Shown piece after piece: positions 1-13,350 of a stretch of DNA of 64,000 nucleotides. Both the position numbers and the translations under genes were made by a program. Within the stretch, counting starts at the first letter, position 1. The number at the start of each line of letters is the position of its first letter. The notes under the pieces are model-generated. The model had not been told where the DNA came from and searched no databases. It saw nothing but the letters and a program-made list of their open reading frames with translations. Where the stretch lies: NCBI GenBank assembly GCA_944989445.1, contig CALYLW010000489.1:310001-374000 (forward strand), read 5' to 3'. The stretch is from Ampullaceana balthica (taxonomy: Eukaryota > Mollusca > Gastropoda > Lymnaeidae).

Positions 1-3000
1 ACCTCCCACATACCACACCCCTAACAAAACACACACCTCCCACATACCACACCCCTAACAAAACACACACCTCCCACATACCACATCGCTTACAACACAC
101 ACACCTCCCACATACCACACCCCTAACAAAACACACACCTGCCACATACCACACCCCTAAAAAAACACACACCTTCCACATACCACATCCCTTACAACAC
201 ACACATCTACCACATACCACACCCCTTACAACACACACACCTCCCACATACCACACCCCTTACAAAACACACACCTCCCACATACCACACCCCTTACAAC
301 ACACACACCTCCAACATACCACACCCCTAACAAAACACACACCTTCCACATACCACACCCCTCACAAAACACACACCTTCCACATACCACACCCCTTACA
401 AAACACACACCTTCCACATACCACACCCCTTACAACACACACACCTCCCACATACCACACCCCTTACAACACACACACATCCCACATAACACACCCCTTA
501 CAACACACACACCTCCCACATACCACACCCCTTACAACACACACACCTCCCACATACCACACCCCTAACAAAACACACACCTTCCACATACCACACCCCT
601 CACAAAACACACACCTTCCACATACCACAACCCTCACAAAACACACACCTTCCACATACCACACCCCTCGCAAAACACAAACCTTCCACATACCACACGC
701 CTCACAAAACACACACCTTCCACATACCACACACCTCGCAAAACACAAACCTTCCACATACCACACCCCTCGCAAAACACAAACCTTCCACATACCACAC
801 CCCTCACAAAACACAAACCTTCCACATACCACACCCCTCGCAAAACACAAACCTTCCACATACCACACCCCTCTCAAAACACACACCTTCCACATACCAC
901 ACCCCTCACAAAACACACACCTTCCACATACCACACCCCTTACAAAACACACAACTTCCACATACCACACCCCTTACAACACACACACCTTCTACATACC
1001 ACACCCCTCACAAAACACACACCTTCCACATACCACACCCCTCGCAAAACACAAACCTTCCACATACCACACCCCTCTCAAAACACACACCTTCCACATA
1101 CCACACCCCTCACAAAACACACACCTTCCACATACCACACACCTCGCAAAACACAAACCTTCCACATACCACACCCCTCTCAAAACACACACCTTCTACA
1201 TACCACACCCCTCACAAAACACACACCTTCCACATACCACACCCCTCGCAAAACACAAACCTTCCACATACCACACCCCTCTCAAAACACACACCTTCCA
1301 CATACCACACCCCTCACAAAACACAAACCTTCCACATACCACACCCCTCACAAAACACACACCTTCCACATACCACACCCCTCGCAAAACACAAACCTTC
1401 CACATACCACACCCCTCGCAAAACACAAACCTTCCACATACCACACCCCTCACAAAACACACACCTTCCACATACCACACCCCTCGCAAAACACAAACCT
1501 TCCACATACCACACCCCTCGCAAAACACAAACCTTCCACATACCACATTCCTCACAAAACACAAACCTTCCACATACCACACCCCTTGCAAAACACAAAC
1601 CTTCCACATACCATACCCCTCTCAAAACACACACCTTCCACATACCACACCCCTCACAAAACACACACCTTCCACGTACCACACCCCTAACAAAACACAA
1701 ACCTTCCACATACCACATCCCTCACAAAACACACACCTTCCACATACCACACCCCTTACAAAACACACAACTTCCACATACCACACCCCTTACAAAACAC
1801 AAACCTTCCACATACCACACCCCTCACAAAACACACACCTTCCACATACCACACCCCTTACAAAACACACAACTTCCACATACCACACCCCTTACAACAC
1901 ACACACCTTCCACATACCACACCCCTCACAAAACACACACCTTCCACATACCACACCCCTCGCAAAACACAAACCTTCCACATACCACAGCCCTCTCAAA
2001 ACACAAACCTTCCACATACCACACCCCTAACAAAACACAAACCTTCCACATACCACACCCCTCGCAAAACACAAACCTTCCACATACCACACCCCTAACA
2101 AAACACAAACCTTCCACATACCACACCCCTCACAAAACACACACCTTCCACATACCACACCCCTCACAAAACACACACCTTCCACATACCACACCCCTCG
2201 CAAAACACAAACCTTCCACATACCACACCCCTCTCAAAACACACACCTTCCACATACCACACCCCTCACAAAACACACACCTTCAACATACCACACCCCT
2301 CACAAAACACACACCTTCCACATACCACACCCAGAACAAAACACACACCTTCCACATACCACACCCCTCACAAAACACACACCTTGCACATACCACACCC
2401 CTTACAAAACACACACCTTCCACATACCACACCCCTCACAAAACACACACCTTCCACATACCACACCCCTCACAAAACACACACCTTCCACATACCACAC
2501 CCCTCACAAAACACACACCTTCCACATACCACACCCCTTACAAAAAACACACCTTCCACATACCACACCCCTTACAACACACACACCTCCCACATACCAC
2601 ACCCCTTACAACACACACACCTCCCACATACCACACCCCTTACAACACACACACCTCCCACATACCACACCCCTTACAACACACACACCTCCCACATACC
2701 ACACCCCATACAACACACACACCTCCCACATACCACACCCCATACAACACACACACCTCCCACATACCACACCCCATACGACACACACACACCTCCCACA
2801 TACCACACCCCTTACAACACACACACCTCCAACATACCACACCCCATACAACACACACACCTCCCACATACCACACCCCTTACAACACACACACACACCT
2901 CCCATATACCACACCCCATACAATACACACACCTCACACATACCACACCCCATACAACACACACACCTACCACAGTATAAACTCTCCCCATACAACACAT

Positions 3001-3893
3001 ACATATCTAACACACTCACCCCATACAACACATACAGCTCACACATACCACACCCCATACAACACACACACCTCCCACATACCACACCCCTTACAACACA
3101 CACACACCTCCCACATACCACACCCCTTACAACACACACACCTCCCACATACCACACCCCATACAACACACACACCTCCCACATACCACACCCCATACAA
3201 CACACACACCTCCCACATACCACACCCCTTACAACACACACACCTCCCACATAACACACCCCATACAACACACACACCTCCCACATATCAAACCCCTTAC
3301 AACACACACACGTCCCACATACCACACCCCATACAACACACACACCTCCCACATACCACACCCCATACAACACACACACGTCCCACATACCACACCCCAT
3401 ACAACACACACACCTCCCACATACCACACCCCTTACAACACACACACGTCCCACATACCACACCCCATACAACACACACACCTCCCACATACCACACCCC
3501 ATACAACACACACACACACACCTCCCACATACCACACCCCATACAACACACACACGTCCCACATACCACACCCCATACAACACACACACCTCCCACATAC
3601 CACACCCCTTACAACACACACACACGTCCCACATACCACACCCCATACAACACACACACCTCCCACATACCACACCCCATACAACACACACACCTCACAC
3701 ATACCACACCCCTTACAACACACACACGTCCCACATACCACACCCCATACAACCCACACACCTCCCACATACCACACCCCTTACAACACACACACGTCCC
3801 ACATACCACACCCCATACAACCCACACAGCTGTCACACGTCCCACATACCACACCCCATACAACCCACACAGCTGTCACACGTCCCACATACA
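1..3893. repeat. 34-bp tandem array, about 114 units, runs off the window start
   Basis: The unit is 34 bp. One strand is almost only A and C, with very little G. Up to about 2560 most units read CCTTCCACATACCACACCCC followed by T(C/A)(A/G)CAAAACACA. From about 2560 to 3893 they read CCTCCCACATACCACACCCC followed by (A/T)TACAACACACA. The period is not a multiple of three, so every frame cycles through all codon phases and stays open. The Cys-rich open frames on the minus strand, up to 361 codons at 2606-3691, are therefore artefacts. A few units carry extra CA steps, as at 2890 and 3510. The array ends in two longer units containing CAGCTGTCACACGTC. Confidence 0.97.
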
Positions 3894-4384
3894 GCAACCC
3901 TTTCACCACTCACCACAGAACAGATTTAATTGCCAATTAGGCTACAAACACACACATAAAAATTTAATTTGAAGCTACTTTTTAAAAAGTAATGTTAAAT
4001 TACATGAAGACAAGACAAGACCAAAATATTGTGTTAACCCATTAATTTCAATATTTACAACAGATAAACAAAAGGTCCCGTCGGAAAATTACCAGAAATA
4101 AGCAATAACTTGCAACTATGTAAAATAAATATATTAAACTTTTCATTGCTAAAACATAACAAACCCATAAATATAGACATCTGTCACACAAAGGGCAAGA
4201 GATAGCGGATATACTGTTATTATTTCTAGTAATTATCGCGTGTACCTGAATGTACTGCGCCATTTCAGAAGAAATTGAAAATTCTCGACTGAAATTTTAG
4301 TGTTAAAGAACAATAATTTAATAGACAGTAAAATTTTTAGCAATTTTTACTGGTATTAAAATTTCAAAGTAGTGGGTTTAAGTA

Positions 4385-4605
4385 GTCATAAAATGACGAT
4401 AAATTGGATGTCACTAATCATAAAATGATTGTCCGACCGTGACAAATAGCGTGGTCTTCACTAGTCACAAAATGACAATAGTGAATATTTATAACCAAAG
4501 CAATAGAGTGGGTCTCACTAGTCATAAAATAACAACAGTTTGGATTTCACTATTTCTAAAATGACAATAGAGTTGGTTTCACTATTAATAAAATGCCAAC
4601 GTTGA
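4385..4605. repeat. Degenerate repeat with core CACTAGTCATAAAATGAC
   Basis: At least six diverged copies of a TCACTA(G/A)TCATAAAATGAC-like core are spaced irregularly by about 35-55 bp, mostly separated by AATAGAGTGGGTTT-like DNA. It looks like an old decayed array. Confidence 0.55.
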
Positions 4606-5134
4606 CCACAGATGAACTTATCATATCGAAGACACAAAATAATGGAATTAACTCCCTTTTCTCACGCCAACTTGCTCCCCTTGATAGCTCCAAATGTTCC
4701 TCAAATGTCCAAGTTTTAATTCAAACAATTTCATTTTGCGGCCTTTAATATCGTTTTCGTTAATGCTGTTGAGATCGTCTGCAATCACGTGACCAACCCA
4801 TCATGTGCTCAAAAACTGTTGGATCACCCAAGGCGAAAGGGAGTTGATAAATTGTTCCATTACGGATGTTCCCAGAATTTGTTTTGATTTCTTCTTTATG
4901 TCATCTCAACCTTTTAAACTTTAACCCTAACAATTAACACGGTTTTCTTGAAATTCTAAATAGCTATGCTAACCATTTCGTTAACATATGGAAAACTTAA
5001 GGATTATAATGTTTGTAAAAAGTGACGAAGATGAATCATGGGAATTAGATGAGTGCTTAATCCTTAAAACCTATTTTATAAACATAGAAATTTCTCTTTG
5101 ATGTTGGTTGTGAAATGAATTGTCTCTCATTATG

Positions 5135-5228
5135 ACAGAGACTGATGAATGATGTATGACAGAGACCGAGGCTTGATGCATGAGAGACGCTCAGGCTTGA
5201 TGCATGACAGAGATTGATGCTTGAAGTG
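5135..5228. repeat. Short repeat of about 25 bp, 4 copies
   Basis: Copies of TGACAGAGACTGATG and GGCTTGATGCATGA recur four times with small changes. Confidence 0.6.
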
Positions 5229-6682
5229 AAAATATTAATACTCTTTGGAGAGTTTTAAGTAAATACTTGTGTTTTTTCTACTTACAAATCATGTTGGCTT
5301 ATCCGCTCAAGTGACCCAGTATTTTCTGGTATCGTCGAGTTGACGAATGGTGTTAACACTAAGGAAAGCGTGGCTGTTGGCGCGAATTAAAGAAATTACA
5401 TTTAAAACTAGAAAATAGAACTTCAAGCAGAAATGGTGCGGAAAAAATTATTTTGAAAACGTGTAAAATAAATCACATTCAAAATTCGTCCATATTCACG
5501 TATTTACATTCATTGCTCATCTTCACGCTTTTCTTTGCACATTGCTTTTTATGAAAGTTTCATTTAATTTCCATATTGTAGTTATATATAAACTTTATAT
5601 TTTATTATAATTTGAAATATATTTTATATTTTCATTTAACTTCCATTTTGTAATTTCAAGTAATGTTTATGTGTATATGTACATATATAAATACAGTTGA
5701 GTGTTAGGCAACATATACAAATCTGTAAAACGCATCGCGGATAAAATCGGACATGCGCCTCTACTTAACGTTTCACCACTGGTACCCTAAAACTTAAAGT
5801 AACATATAAACCAAGACAGGAACCAAGCTTATAATTTGCACCTCGGACCATTACCTTAGGGCACATATAAAAACCGATTGTTCATAGAAGTCTATTTTTA
5901 GCTTAAGCTTCTCGCATCTCGTGTTAACAACGTCAATGTCTGTTCGACTTTCATTTTCTGTTGTGTCATTATTATTTTTGGCCGGCGAGATATTTAAAAA
6001 TAAAAACCACATCTCCACATCTCCAGGTTTGTGTTGTGTGGTTTAACTTAACAGTTCTTCGTGCATCTCTGGGGGGGGGGTGGTTCTCTTAAGCATCACA
6101 GGGTTACGTGGTTCCCATACACGACAATAGACCCCCTAGTGGGGTCAGTGGTTAACGTAGGCATTATTTAAACCTGTTCCTATGTTGCGTTCAGGTAAGT
6201 ACGTACAACTGGATCATTGGGGACAGAAGTTCTCTATTATTATTTTTTTTAAAATAGTTTTAATGTTTATTTTCCCTTTTTTTTTAAATATCAAAGTTAT
6301 CTATTAATCCAATCAGCTAAATGTCCACTAAGTTTCAACCCCATTCACACATTGATCCACTTATCTGGGCATCCACGATTTGTGTTCTTTAATGGATAGA
6401 TGCACAAAGTCTTGTGGATATCCAGAAGCTTGTATTTATTGCAATCGGAATTCTCTCCCCTAATTACATTCATAAAACGTCTTGCCTTTCCTGCAAGCTG
6501 TAGATACAACAATTTAGTAATTATTCGCAAGTGGTTCTCATGTTCTCATCCATACCCCACCTGTTCTGTCCATCAGTACATCTTGCGTTTAATATCTGTA
6601 CACATGTGATTGCACACAAAGCGAAGAGTAAAAAATAACCAGAGTTGTGATCGGGATCGAAGAAGTTATTGAGCCTATTTTA

Positions 6683-6800
6683 GACCAATTATCCTCTTCC
6701 ACTATATTCAGTCAATTTTAGACCAATTATCCTCTTCCACTATGACCAGTCAATTTGAGACCAATTATCCTCTTCCACTATCACCAGTCAATTTTAGACC
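6683..6800. repeat. 38-bp tandem repeat, about 3 copies
   Basis: The unit contains AGACCAATTATCCTCTTCCA and CAGTCAATTTT. It directly abuts the GT-rich array that follows. Confidence 0.85.
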
Positions 6801-7136
6801 ATGTATCCAAGTGGGTGTCAGTGTGTGTCTGTGGGTGTCAGTGGGTGTCTGTGTGTCTCAGTGGGTGTCAGTGTGTGTCAGTGTGTGTCAGTGTGTTTCA
6901 ATGGGTGTCAGTGGGTGACAGTGTGTGTCAGTGGGTGTCTGGGTGTGGGTGTCTGGGTGTCAGTGTGTCAGTGGATGCCAGTGGGTGTCTCTGTGTGTCA
7001 GTGTGTGTCTGTGGGTGTCAGTGTGTGTCAGTGGATGTCTGTGGGTGTCAATGAGTGTCTGTAGGTGTCAGTGTGTGTCTCTTTGGGTGTCAGTGTGTGT
7101 CTGTGGGTGAAAGTGGGTGTCAGTGGGTGTCAAGGT
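6801..7136. repeat. GT-rich minisatellite (GTGTGTCAGTGGGTGTCT-like)
   Basis: Built from 6- to 8-bp modules, GTGTGTCA, GTGGGTGTCA and GTGGGTGTCT, in irregular order. Open frames rich in Cys, Val and Ser exist in all three plus-strand phases and are repeat artefacts. Confidence 0.9.
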
Positions 7137-7382
7137 ATATAGCTTTGTCTCTTGCCCATTCCTATGTCATCAGTAGTAATGTCGGACGTTTGATCGAACG
7201 GTGTGGATTTCAACATTAGCGGACACAAGCAAAGACTCGATCAATCAAACACGTGATCAAAAACTGACCAATAAAACTGACTGTAACACTAGCTTACTCC
7301 AGGGGCATCACTGGGGGGAGGGGGTAGTAACACGGGTGACGTTAACTCATCGTATCGCCGCCCCCATCTCTGTTTGATCTTT

Positions 7383-7444
7383 TCATCCCGTACAGCCTGT
7401 ACAGCCTGTACAGAGTAATCCTGTACAGCCTGTACAGAGTAATG
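7383..7444. repeat. Short direct repeat CCTGTACAGCCTGTACAGAG
   Basis: The motif is present twice, followed each time by TAAT, with a partial third copy in front. Confidence 0.75.
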
Positions 7445-7537
7445 CTAGATTATTGCAACAACGTATATTGTATTATTTGGATATGAGATGGAAACTGACT
7501 TTGAGTTTACATCACTAAAAGAATGCACGCATAAACA

Positions 7538-7613
7538 CACACGGCACATACAAACAAACACACACACACACACAAACACCACACATACACACTCACACAC
7601 AAACACACACACA
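7538..7613. repeat. Interrupted (CA)n microsatellite
   Basis: CA dinucleotides interrupted by AAA and CAT steps. Confidence 0.85.
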
Positions 7614-7779
7614 AAATGTAAACGTTTACATAGTTTTATAGGCTTGTGGTCTGTTTGGAACACTGACCAACAGTCAGGCACAGTTGGCTCTTAATTTGAA
7701 CAGTCTGCGATCACAGCTGCTGCCTGGGCGTCTTTCGACGGAGTCTTGATTTCTGAATAAATACATCTAATAGTTTCAG

Positions 7780-8003
7780 AGATAAACTCAAAGATTAACG
7801 AAAAGATTAACTCAAAGATTAACTAAAAGATGAACTCAAAGATTAACTTAAAGATGAATTCAAAGAATAATTTAAAGATGAACTCAAAGATTAACTCAAA
7901 GATAAACAAAAAGATGAACTCAAAGATTAACTTAAAGATGAACTCAAAGATTAACTCAAAGATTAACTAAAAGATTAACTCAAAGATTAACTTAAAGAGT
8001 AAC
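7780..8003. repeat. 12-bp-based repeat AAAGATTAACTC / AAAGATGAACTC
   Basis: About 18 copies of a 12-bp AAAGAT(T/G)AACT(C/T/A) module. Confidence 0.88.
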
Positions 8004-8084
8004 TTCTTGTTTGCTACTTAAAAAGACAGACTGGCTGCTCTTGATTTCTCAACTGCCTTTATCTTTGTCCCCCAAATCTTTTCT

Positions 8085-8945
8085 GGGGGCACACTGCTCT
8101 GTGGTACACTGCTCTGTGATACACTGCTATGATGCCACACTGCTCTGTGATACACTGCTATGTGATACACTGCTATGTGATACACTGCTATGTGATACAC
8201 TGCTATGATGCCACACTGCTCTGTGATACACTTCTATGTGATACACTGCTCTGTGATACACGGCTCTGTGATACACTGCTCTGGTGGCACACTGCTCTGT
8301 GATACACTGCTCTGTGATACACGGCTCTGTGATACACTGCTCTGTGATACACTGCTCTGATGCCACACTGCTCTGTGATACACTGCTCTGTGATACACTG
8401 CTCTGATGCCACACTGCTCTGTGATACACTGCTCTGTGATACACTGCTCTGATGCCACACTGCTCTGTGATACACTGCTCTGTGATACACTGCTCTGATG
8501 CCACACTGCTCTGTGATACACTGCTATGTGATACACTGCTCTGATGCCACACTGCTCTGTGATACACTGCTCTGTGATACACTGCTCTGATGCCACACTG
8601 CTCTGTGATACACTGCTATGTGATACACTGCTATGTTGCGCACTGCTCTGCGATACACTGCTCTGGGATACACTGCTCTGATGCCACACTGCTCTGTGAT
8701 ACACTGCTCTGTGATACACTGCTATATGATACACTGCTATGTGATACACTGCTCTGTGATACACTGCTATGTGATACACTGCTCTGTGATACACTGCTAT
8801 GTGATACACTGCTCTGGCTGCATGGCACACTGCTCTGTGTTAAACCTCTGTTTGGCACACTGCTCTATGGTACACTGCTCTGATGGTACACTGCTCTAAG
8901 GTACACTGCTCTGATGGTACACTGCTCTATGGTACACTGCTATGT
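8085..8945. repeat. 15-bp tandem array with 18-bp variants
   Basis: The main unit is TACACTGCTCTGTGA (15 bp). An 18-bp form carrying TGCCACACTGCTCTGTGA recurs every two to four units through the middle of the array. Both lengths are multiples of three, so long Ser/Val and His/Cys open frames exist on both strands. I regard them as non-coding because of the perfect nucleotide periodicity. Confidence 0.93.
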
Positions 8946-9239
8946 TTAAGCTTAAAAACATGTTTGGGAGATGTATATTTTGACGGCCCATTTTTAAGTA
9001 AAGAACTAGAACATTACCCGCCGTTCTCCAGGGAGATTTAAATATATCACAATCAACCAGTGTCAACTCTTGCAAAGGGATTATTTTAGTTTTTCTTTAT
9101 TTCATCACAATCTCTTGCAATTCATACACCAGATTCCTCCCAACAATTGCATAATAATTTACACATTTAAATAATTTTTAAAAAAAATAAACATAAAAAA
9201 TAATAATAATAAATAATAAATATCAAATCTAGAGTCTTG

Positions 9240-10850
9240 GGCAGTGGCGGCGAACCATTTTAGGTGTTGCGTGCCCAAAATTGTAACGAACCTGGCACCA
9301 CTCTTCAATATCCTCAGTTTGCAATTTAGTACAGAAGCTGATAAAATCCCCAGAGGATACACAGTTAGAACTGCTTAACCTGAAAGCAGATTATGACCTG
9401 AAAGAGAAGTTAAAGTTAGATTTTCTGCTAGAGTTTTGTGTGTGTGTGGCTTTTGCTAGGTGTGGCGTTTTCACACTTTAAAAAACTAAAATGCCACATT
9501 TTTTTTACTATTTGGGTCCAGATACAATACATCTTTAAGCAAGCGTTTTCTTGTATGAAAATACATAAGTCTAAGAACAGATCGATGTTGACTGACTGCA
9601 ATTTGAATGCATTCATGCGAATCATATCCAGTAACTTGGTTCAACAATTCAAGAATAGTTCAACACAAACAAAAAATAATTTAAAAAAGATAAATATTTT
9701 TTTTTAAATTAAACATTCGGAATCATATAAATGAGGAGATGAACCTGGAATGCTGCTACCAATTTAGTATCATCGGCTCTATTTTCGTCAGCAGTAATCT
9801 TGCACTTTGCACTTTGTTGTTTATGTTTGTTTGTTTGTTTGTTTGTTGGTTAATAAATTAGTTACCGCACTGAATCTACTTTCCATTAAATGTGATGAAG
9901 GAAATGTAATTAATAAATTTTAAATTACAGCCCATACTTCAGGATTTCCTTTTCCAGCCAGAATTGTTGGTACCCGTTTTTGAATTTAAGTTTCAATTCA
10001 TCATTTGTTTTTACTTTTTGGAATCAGTTTGCAAATATCAAATAATATTTTTGGGAAATGTATGCTTCCCTTGTGAACCGCACGTATGACAAAAGTAAAT
10101 CTTCATTTCCTGGCAAAGTTGACTCATCAAGTTGAATAGAAAACAGAGATGTTTTTAAATAGCCACACAATGAATCTTCAACACCTTGAGCCTTTTCATC
10201 AATTCTTATTTGCACTGTATTATTGCTAAACAAGATTTTTTGTGAGGATAATATCAGATGCTTATGTATTACAGTCCGTATTAATTTACTTATAGCCGGT
10301 ATAATCTGTTCTTCACCAATTGTATGAGGTTTACCCGATTTGGCAATCAATAATTTAAACGCAAAATTGTAAGGAGCTAGCAAGCCTTTGTCATCTTGTG
10401 TGGTTGCTGTTGAAAAGAGTTTTGTCAAAGTCAGTTGTTTGATAAATTTGTATTTTAATGTTTGAAAATTAGATAAACCCTCATTTTTTTATCCCCTTTA
10501 AAATTATTTGAAATGTTCTTGCAGTCTGGAATCGCGCAATTGCAGATATAAAAAAACAACTAAATGCAAGTGAGGAAGTATGCAGTAACTAAACCAACGT
10601 CCAAAACGTTTTTGAAAGAAAAAATAAACCTTATGAACGGAATACATAAATAATTTTTTTCTAAATCTTCTCTTGCTATTTGTATCCTTTCACCGCCCCC
10701 TTACAGTCATTCGCCGCCCCCCAAAAATGACCCGTGACCTTCTCCCCCCCCCCAAAAGACCCATGGCCTTCTCCGCCTACTGGATCGCCTTGGCGCCCAC
10801 AAGGTGGTGGTAGCGCCCACTTTGGGAATCATGGTCTAGGGTTTCTTAAA
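9240..10850 (-). mobile_element. Decayed hAT transposon, ZBED5/GTF2IRD2-like lineage
   Basis: A minus-strand transposase remnant (9925-10428) lies between a left end resembling hAT termini (CAGTGGCGGCGAACCATTTT near 9244) and a right end that reads, on the minus strand, CCATGATTCCCAAAGTGGGC (ending near 10845). The two ends match each other only weakly. A possible target duplication (TCTAGAGT at 9228, TCTAGGGT near 10838) does not sit exactly next to them. Exact ends are therefore uncertain, but the class is supported by the protein. Confidence 0.6.
9925..10428 (-). pseudogene. hAT transposase remnant (ZBED5-like), internally deleted
   Basis: The first 134 codons (10428 down to 10024) match the central region of the hAT transposases domesticated in vertebrates as ZBED5 and related genes. 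Visible hallmarks are YNFAFKLLIAKSGKPHTIGE, an IDE segment, and the catalytic-region motif QLDESTLPGNEDLLLSYVRF. After an in-frame TGA at 10024, the same frame continues with TNDELKLKFKNG and QQFWL, which belongs near the C-terminus of this family. Several hundred codons between the two parts are missing. The first Asp of the catalytic DDE triad lies in the DESTLP motif; the rest of the catalytic core is deleted. This cannot be a functional enzyme. The family call rests on motif recognition. Confidence 0.75.
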
Positions 10851-11115
10851 GAAGCACCTGAAGGTTTTGTTATTTTTATAATATCGCCGCACCTCCCCGC
10901 CCGCTATTGATACTTCTGACCCTTATTGTATGGAAACGGTTAGAAATTTATCTATTTTTTTCAAATAACACTATTTATCCCATTATTATTTACTCATATA
11001 ACGTCATATGGTTCTGGAACACTCTTATTCTCATATCCAACAGCCGCGATAAGCTACCATGAATAAATTCTTAAAATCTTAAATCTCTTTACCTTGCTGT
11101 TCTCTTAGTTTAGCG

Positions 11116-12397
11116 CAGGGGTCTCCAAACTTTTTTGCCGGAGGGCCGTATTAACTATCAAACAGCAGTTTGGGGGCCGATCACACACTGGAGGTCCAAA
11201 AAAGAAAGAATTAAAACATAGATGTTGTTTATGATTATATATGTTTAATATTACAGTATTTTATTATAATATTAATTCTATTTAATATTAAATTTAATAT
11301 TATTTAATAATAAATTGATACACTGCACATGAACACCTGTATTAGTGGGAATGGTGAAATTGTTTCCTGGATACCAAAATAGTAGATATTTCTGGCTTTA
11401 GATTTCATGTCCCTAACATCAACAGTGACCTGAGATTAGCATCAGACAAGTTAGTTATCAAATTGTTCTTCACGTATTTCTTCGTCGAAAAAGTCTGTTC
11501 GCACAAGTATGTTGTTCCAAAGATTGAAAGGTACTTTGATGCTATAGCCTTGACATTAGGAAAGTCTTCCTTTGGAAAAAAACTGTTAAATCTCAAAAGT
11601 CCTTTTTTCAACTTGTCCCTAAGGAGGTCATTAGCTTGCAAATCAATCACCTCAAGCTGCAGTTCATCTAAGCAACTGGCCACATCTACTTCAAATGGAT
11701 TTTGAAATAGCCTCACTTCTTCTGCCTTTGAATCCAAGTCATAAAACCGCTCCTGAAACTGCAGCTGGAGGTCTTTGATGATCTCGCATGCAAATGATGT
11801 GGGTAACTCAGCTGTCGCTTCAGCCATGAAGACCTTGCACTGTTGAAAGTGTGTCAAGTTGTTGGCATGTAGGTGTTCCAAAAACAAGACAAGTTTAGCT
11901 CTGAAGGCCTTTAGGTGATTGTATAGATCAGAAACTAGATTTTTCTCTCATTGTAGTTTTAGTATCAGAAATTTTAAATGACCAGTAATGTCTGGAGCAA
12001 AGTCCCATTTCCATACCCACTCTTCATCAGACAGTAATGGCTGTGACTTTCCTTTACTTTCTAGGAAGTCATGTATTTCCTTTCTTAATTCAAATACTCT
12101 ACTCAGAACTTTCTCACAACAGCCATCTTACAGCTGTGTAATATGGTGAATCCTGCGATTCTGTGTCTGTATCTTTCAACATGTCTCTGAACTGTCTATG
12201 GTTGAGCATATGTGACCTTTATTAAATTCACCATCTTCACCACAGGATTCAGTACAATAGTGTTATTCGCGAATTTTTATGGTAAACTACAGGTAAAAAT
12301 AGTATCTTTTTTTGGAGATTAAAAGGTCTCCATTGGCCGGATGAGAGAATCTCGCGGACCGCATCTGGTCATTGGGCCGTAGTATGTAGACCCCTGG
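11116..12397 (-). mobile_element. hAT transposon remnant with 8-bp target duplication
   Basis: The left end is GCAGGGGTCTCCAAAC. The right end, read on the minus strand, is CCAGGGGTCTACATAC, so nine bases (CAGGGGTCT) form the terminal inverted repeat. The element is flanked by AGTTTAGC at 11108-11115 and again at 12398-12405. An 8-bp duplication is the hAT hallmark, and a CAGGGGT start is typical of the hAT Charlie-like group. The 1282-bp body carries only the 3' part of a transposase on the minus strand, so this is an internally deleted, non-autonomous copy. Confidence 0.9.
11405..11887 (-). pseudogene. hAT transposase C-terminal fragment (GTF2IRD2-like)
   Basis: The 160-codon open frame matches the C-terminal part of hAT transposases related to the GTF2IRD2 domesticated gene. 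A FLEHLHANNLTHF segment is followed by LQLEVIDLQANDLLRDK and then the hAT dimerisation region with FGTTYLCEQTFSTKKYVKN and LSDANLRSLLMLGT. The same frame continues upstream (LVSDLYNHLKAFRAKL) to about 12000, across an in-frame TGA near 11946. The N-terminal zinc finger and most of the catalytic core are absent, so the element is dead. It is bounded by the element described at 11116-12397. Confidence 0.85.
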
Positions 12398-12702
12398 AGT
12401 TTAGCGAAATAAAAATTTCACAGAGGGACACAGTACAATGCTTTCTTAAAGATCTAATGTGAACGCAGACATTGAAATATGACTTGCGAATAATTCTTAA
12501 ACGCCCATTCGAGTCGACCCGGAAGGCGTTCAGCAATTATATCCATCAAAATTGTCGTAGGTTTGCAGAAATAACTCGATATCTGGCATCAATAATTAAA
12601 CACATCTACAGGAAATCTCAAACCCAAACGGCTGACGTGGGAGTTGGTCTAACACTATTATTAAGAAGGAGTGCTTCTGTAGCAACAATGTTACGACACA
12701 GA
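12398..12702. other. Spacer, no gene seen
   Basis: Unique AT-rich DNA between the hAT remnant and the 25-bp array. An open frame starting at 12472 simply runs into the array and is not supported. Confidence 0.5.
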
Positions 12703-13350
12703 CACACGACATGGCTCACATCTCACACACCCGACATGGCTCACATCTCATACACCCGACATGGCTTACATCTCATACACCCGACATGGCTCACATCTCA
12801 TACACCCGATATGGCTCACATCTCATACATCCGACATGGCTCACATTTCATACACGCGACATGACTCACATGTCACACACCCGACATGGCTCACATCTCA
12901 TACACCCGATATGGCTCACATCTCATACATCCGACATGGCTCACATTTCATACTCCCGACATGGCTCACATCTCACACACCCGACATGGCTCACATTTCA
13001 TAAACGCGACATGGCTCACATCTTACACACCCGACATGGCTCACATTTCATACTCCCGACATGGCTCACATCTCACACACCCGACATGGCTCACATTTCA
13101 TACACGCGACATGGCTCACATCTTACACACCCGACATGGCTCACATTTCATACATCCGACATGGCTCATATTTCATACATCCGACATGGCTCATATTTCA
13201 TACACCCGACATGGCTCACATCTCATACACCCGACATGGCTCACATCTCATACACCCGACATGGCTCACATCTCACACACCCGACATGGCTCACATCTCA
13301 CACACCCGACATGGCTCACATCTCATACACCCCACATGCCTCACATCTCT
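12703..13350. repeat. 25-bp tandem array, about 26 units
   Basis: The unit is ACATGGCTCACATCTCATAC followed by ACCCG. Variants are TTTCATAC, CTTACACAC and ACGCG, and some units group in pairs. The long His/Ser/Thr-rich frames on the plus strand are artefacts of a 25-bp period. Confidence 0.95.

Larger units (their letters stand above)
3894..6682. other. AT-rich intergenic DNA, no gene seen
   Basis: No open frame here has recognisable protein content. It holds a degenerate repeat at 4385-4600, short repeats at 5135-5225 and an 11-G run near 6070. The rest is unremarkable AT-rich sequence. Confidence 0.6.

Noticed and set aside
2606..3691. 361-codon Cys/Val-rich open frame on the minus strand
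   Set aside because: It is the translation of a 34-bp satellite; all three minus-strand frames give the same 34-codon cycle, so the lack of stops reflects unit composition.
8085..8945. CRISPR-like array
   Set aside because: There are no spacers: units are contiguous 15/18-bp repeats. The window is eukaryotic and has no cas genes. The same applies to the 31-38-bp arrays.
9228..10846. TCTAGAGT/TCTAGGGT as target duplication of the 9.2-10.85 kb hAT remnant
   Set aside because: The left octamer is separated from the likely element end by several bases, and it has a mismatch; the match may be chance.
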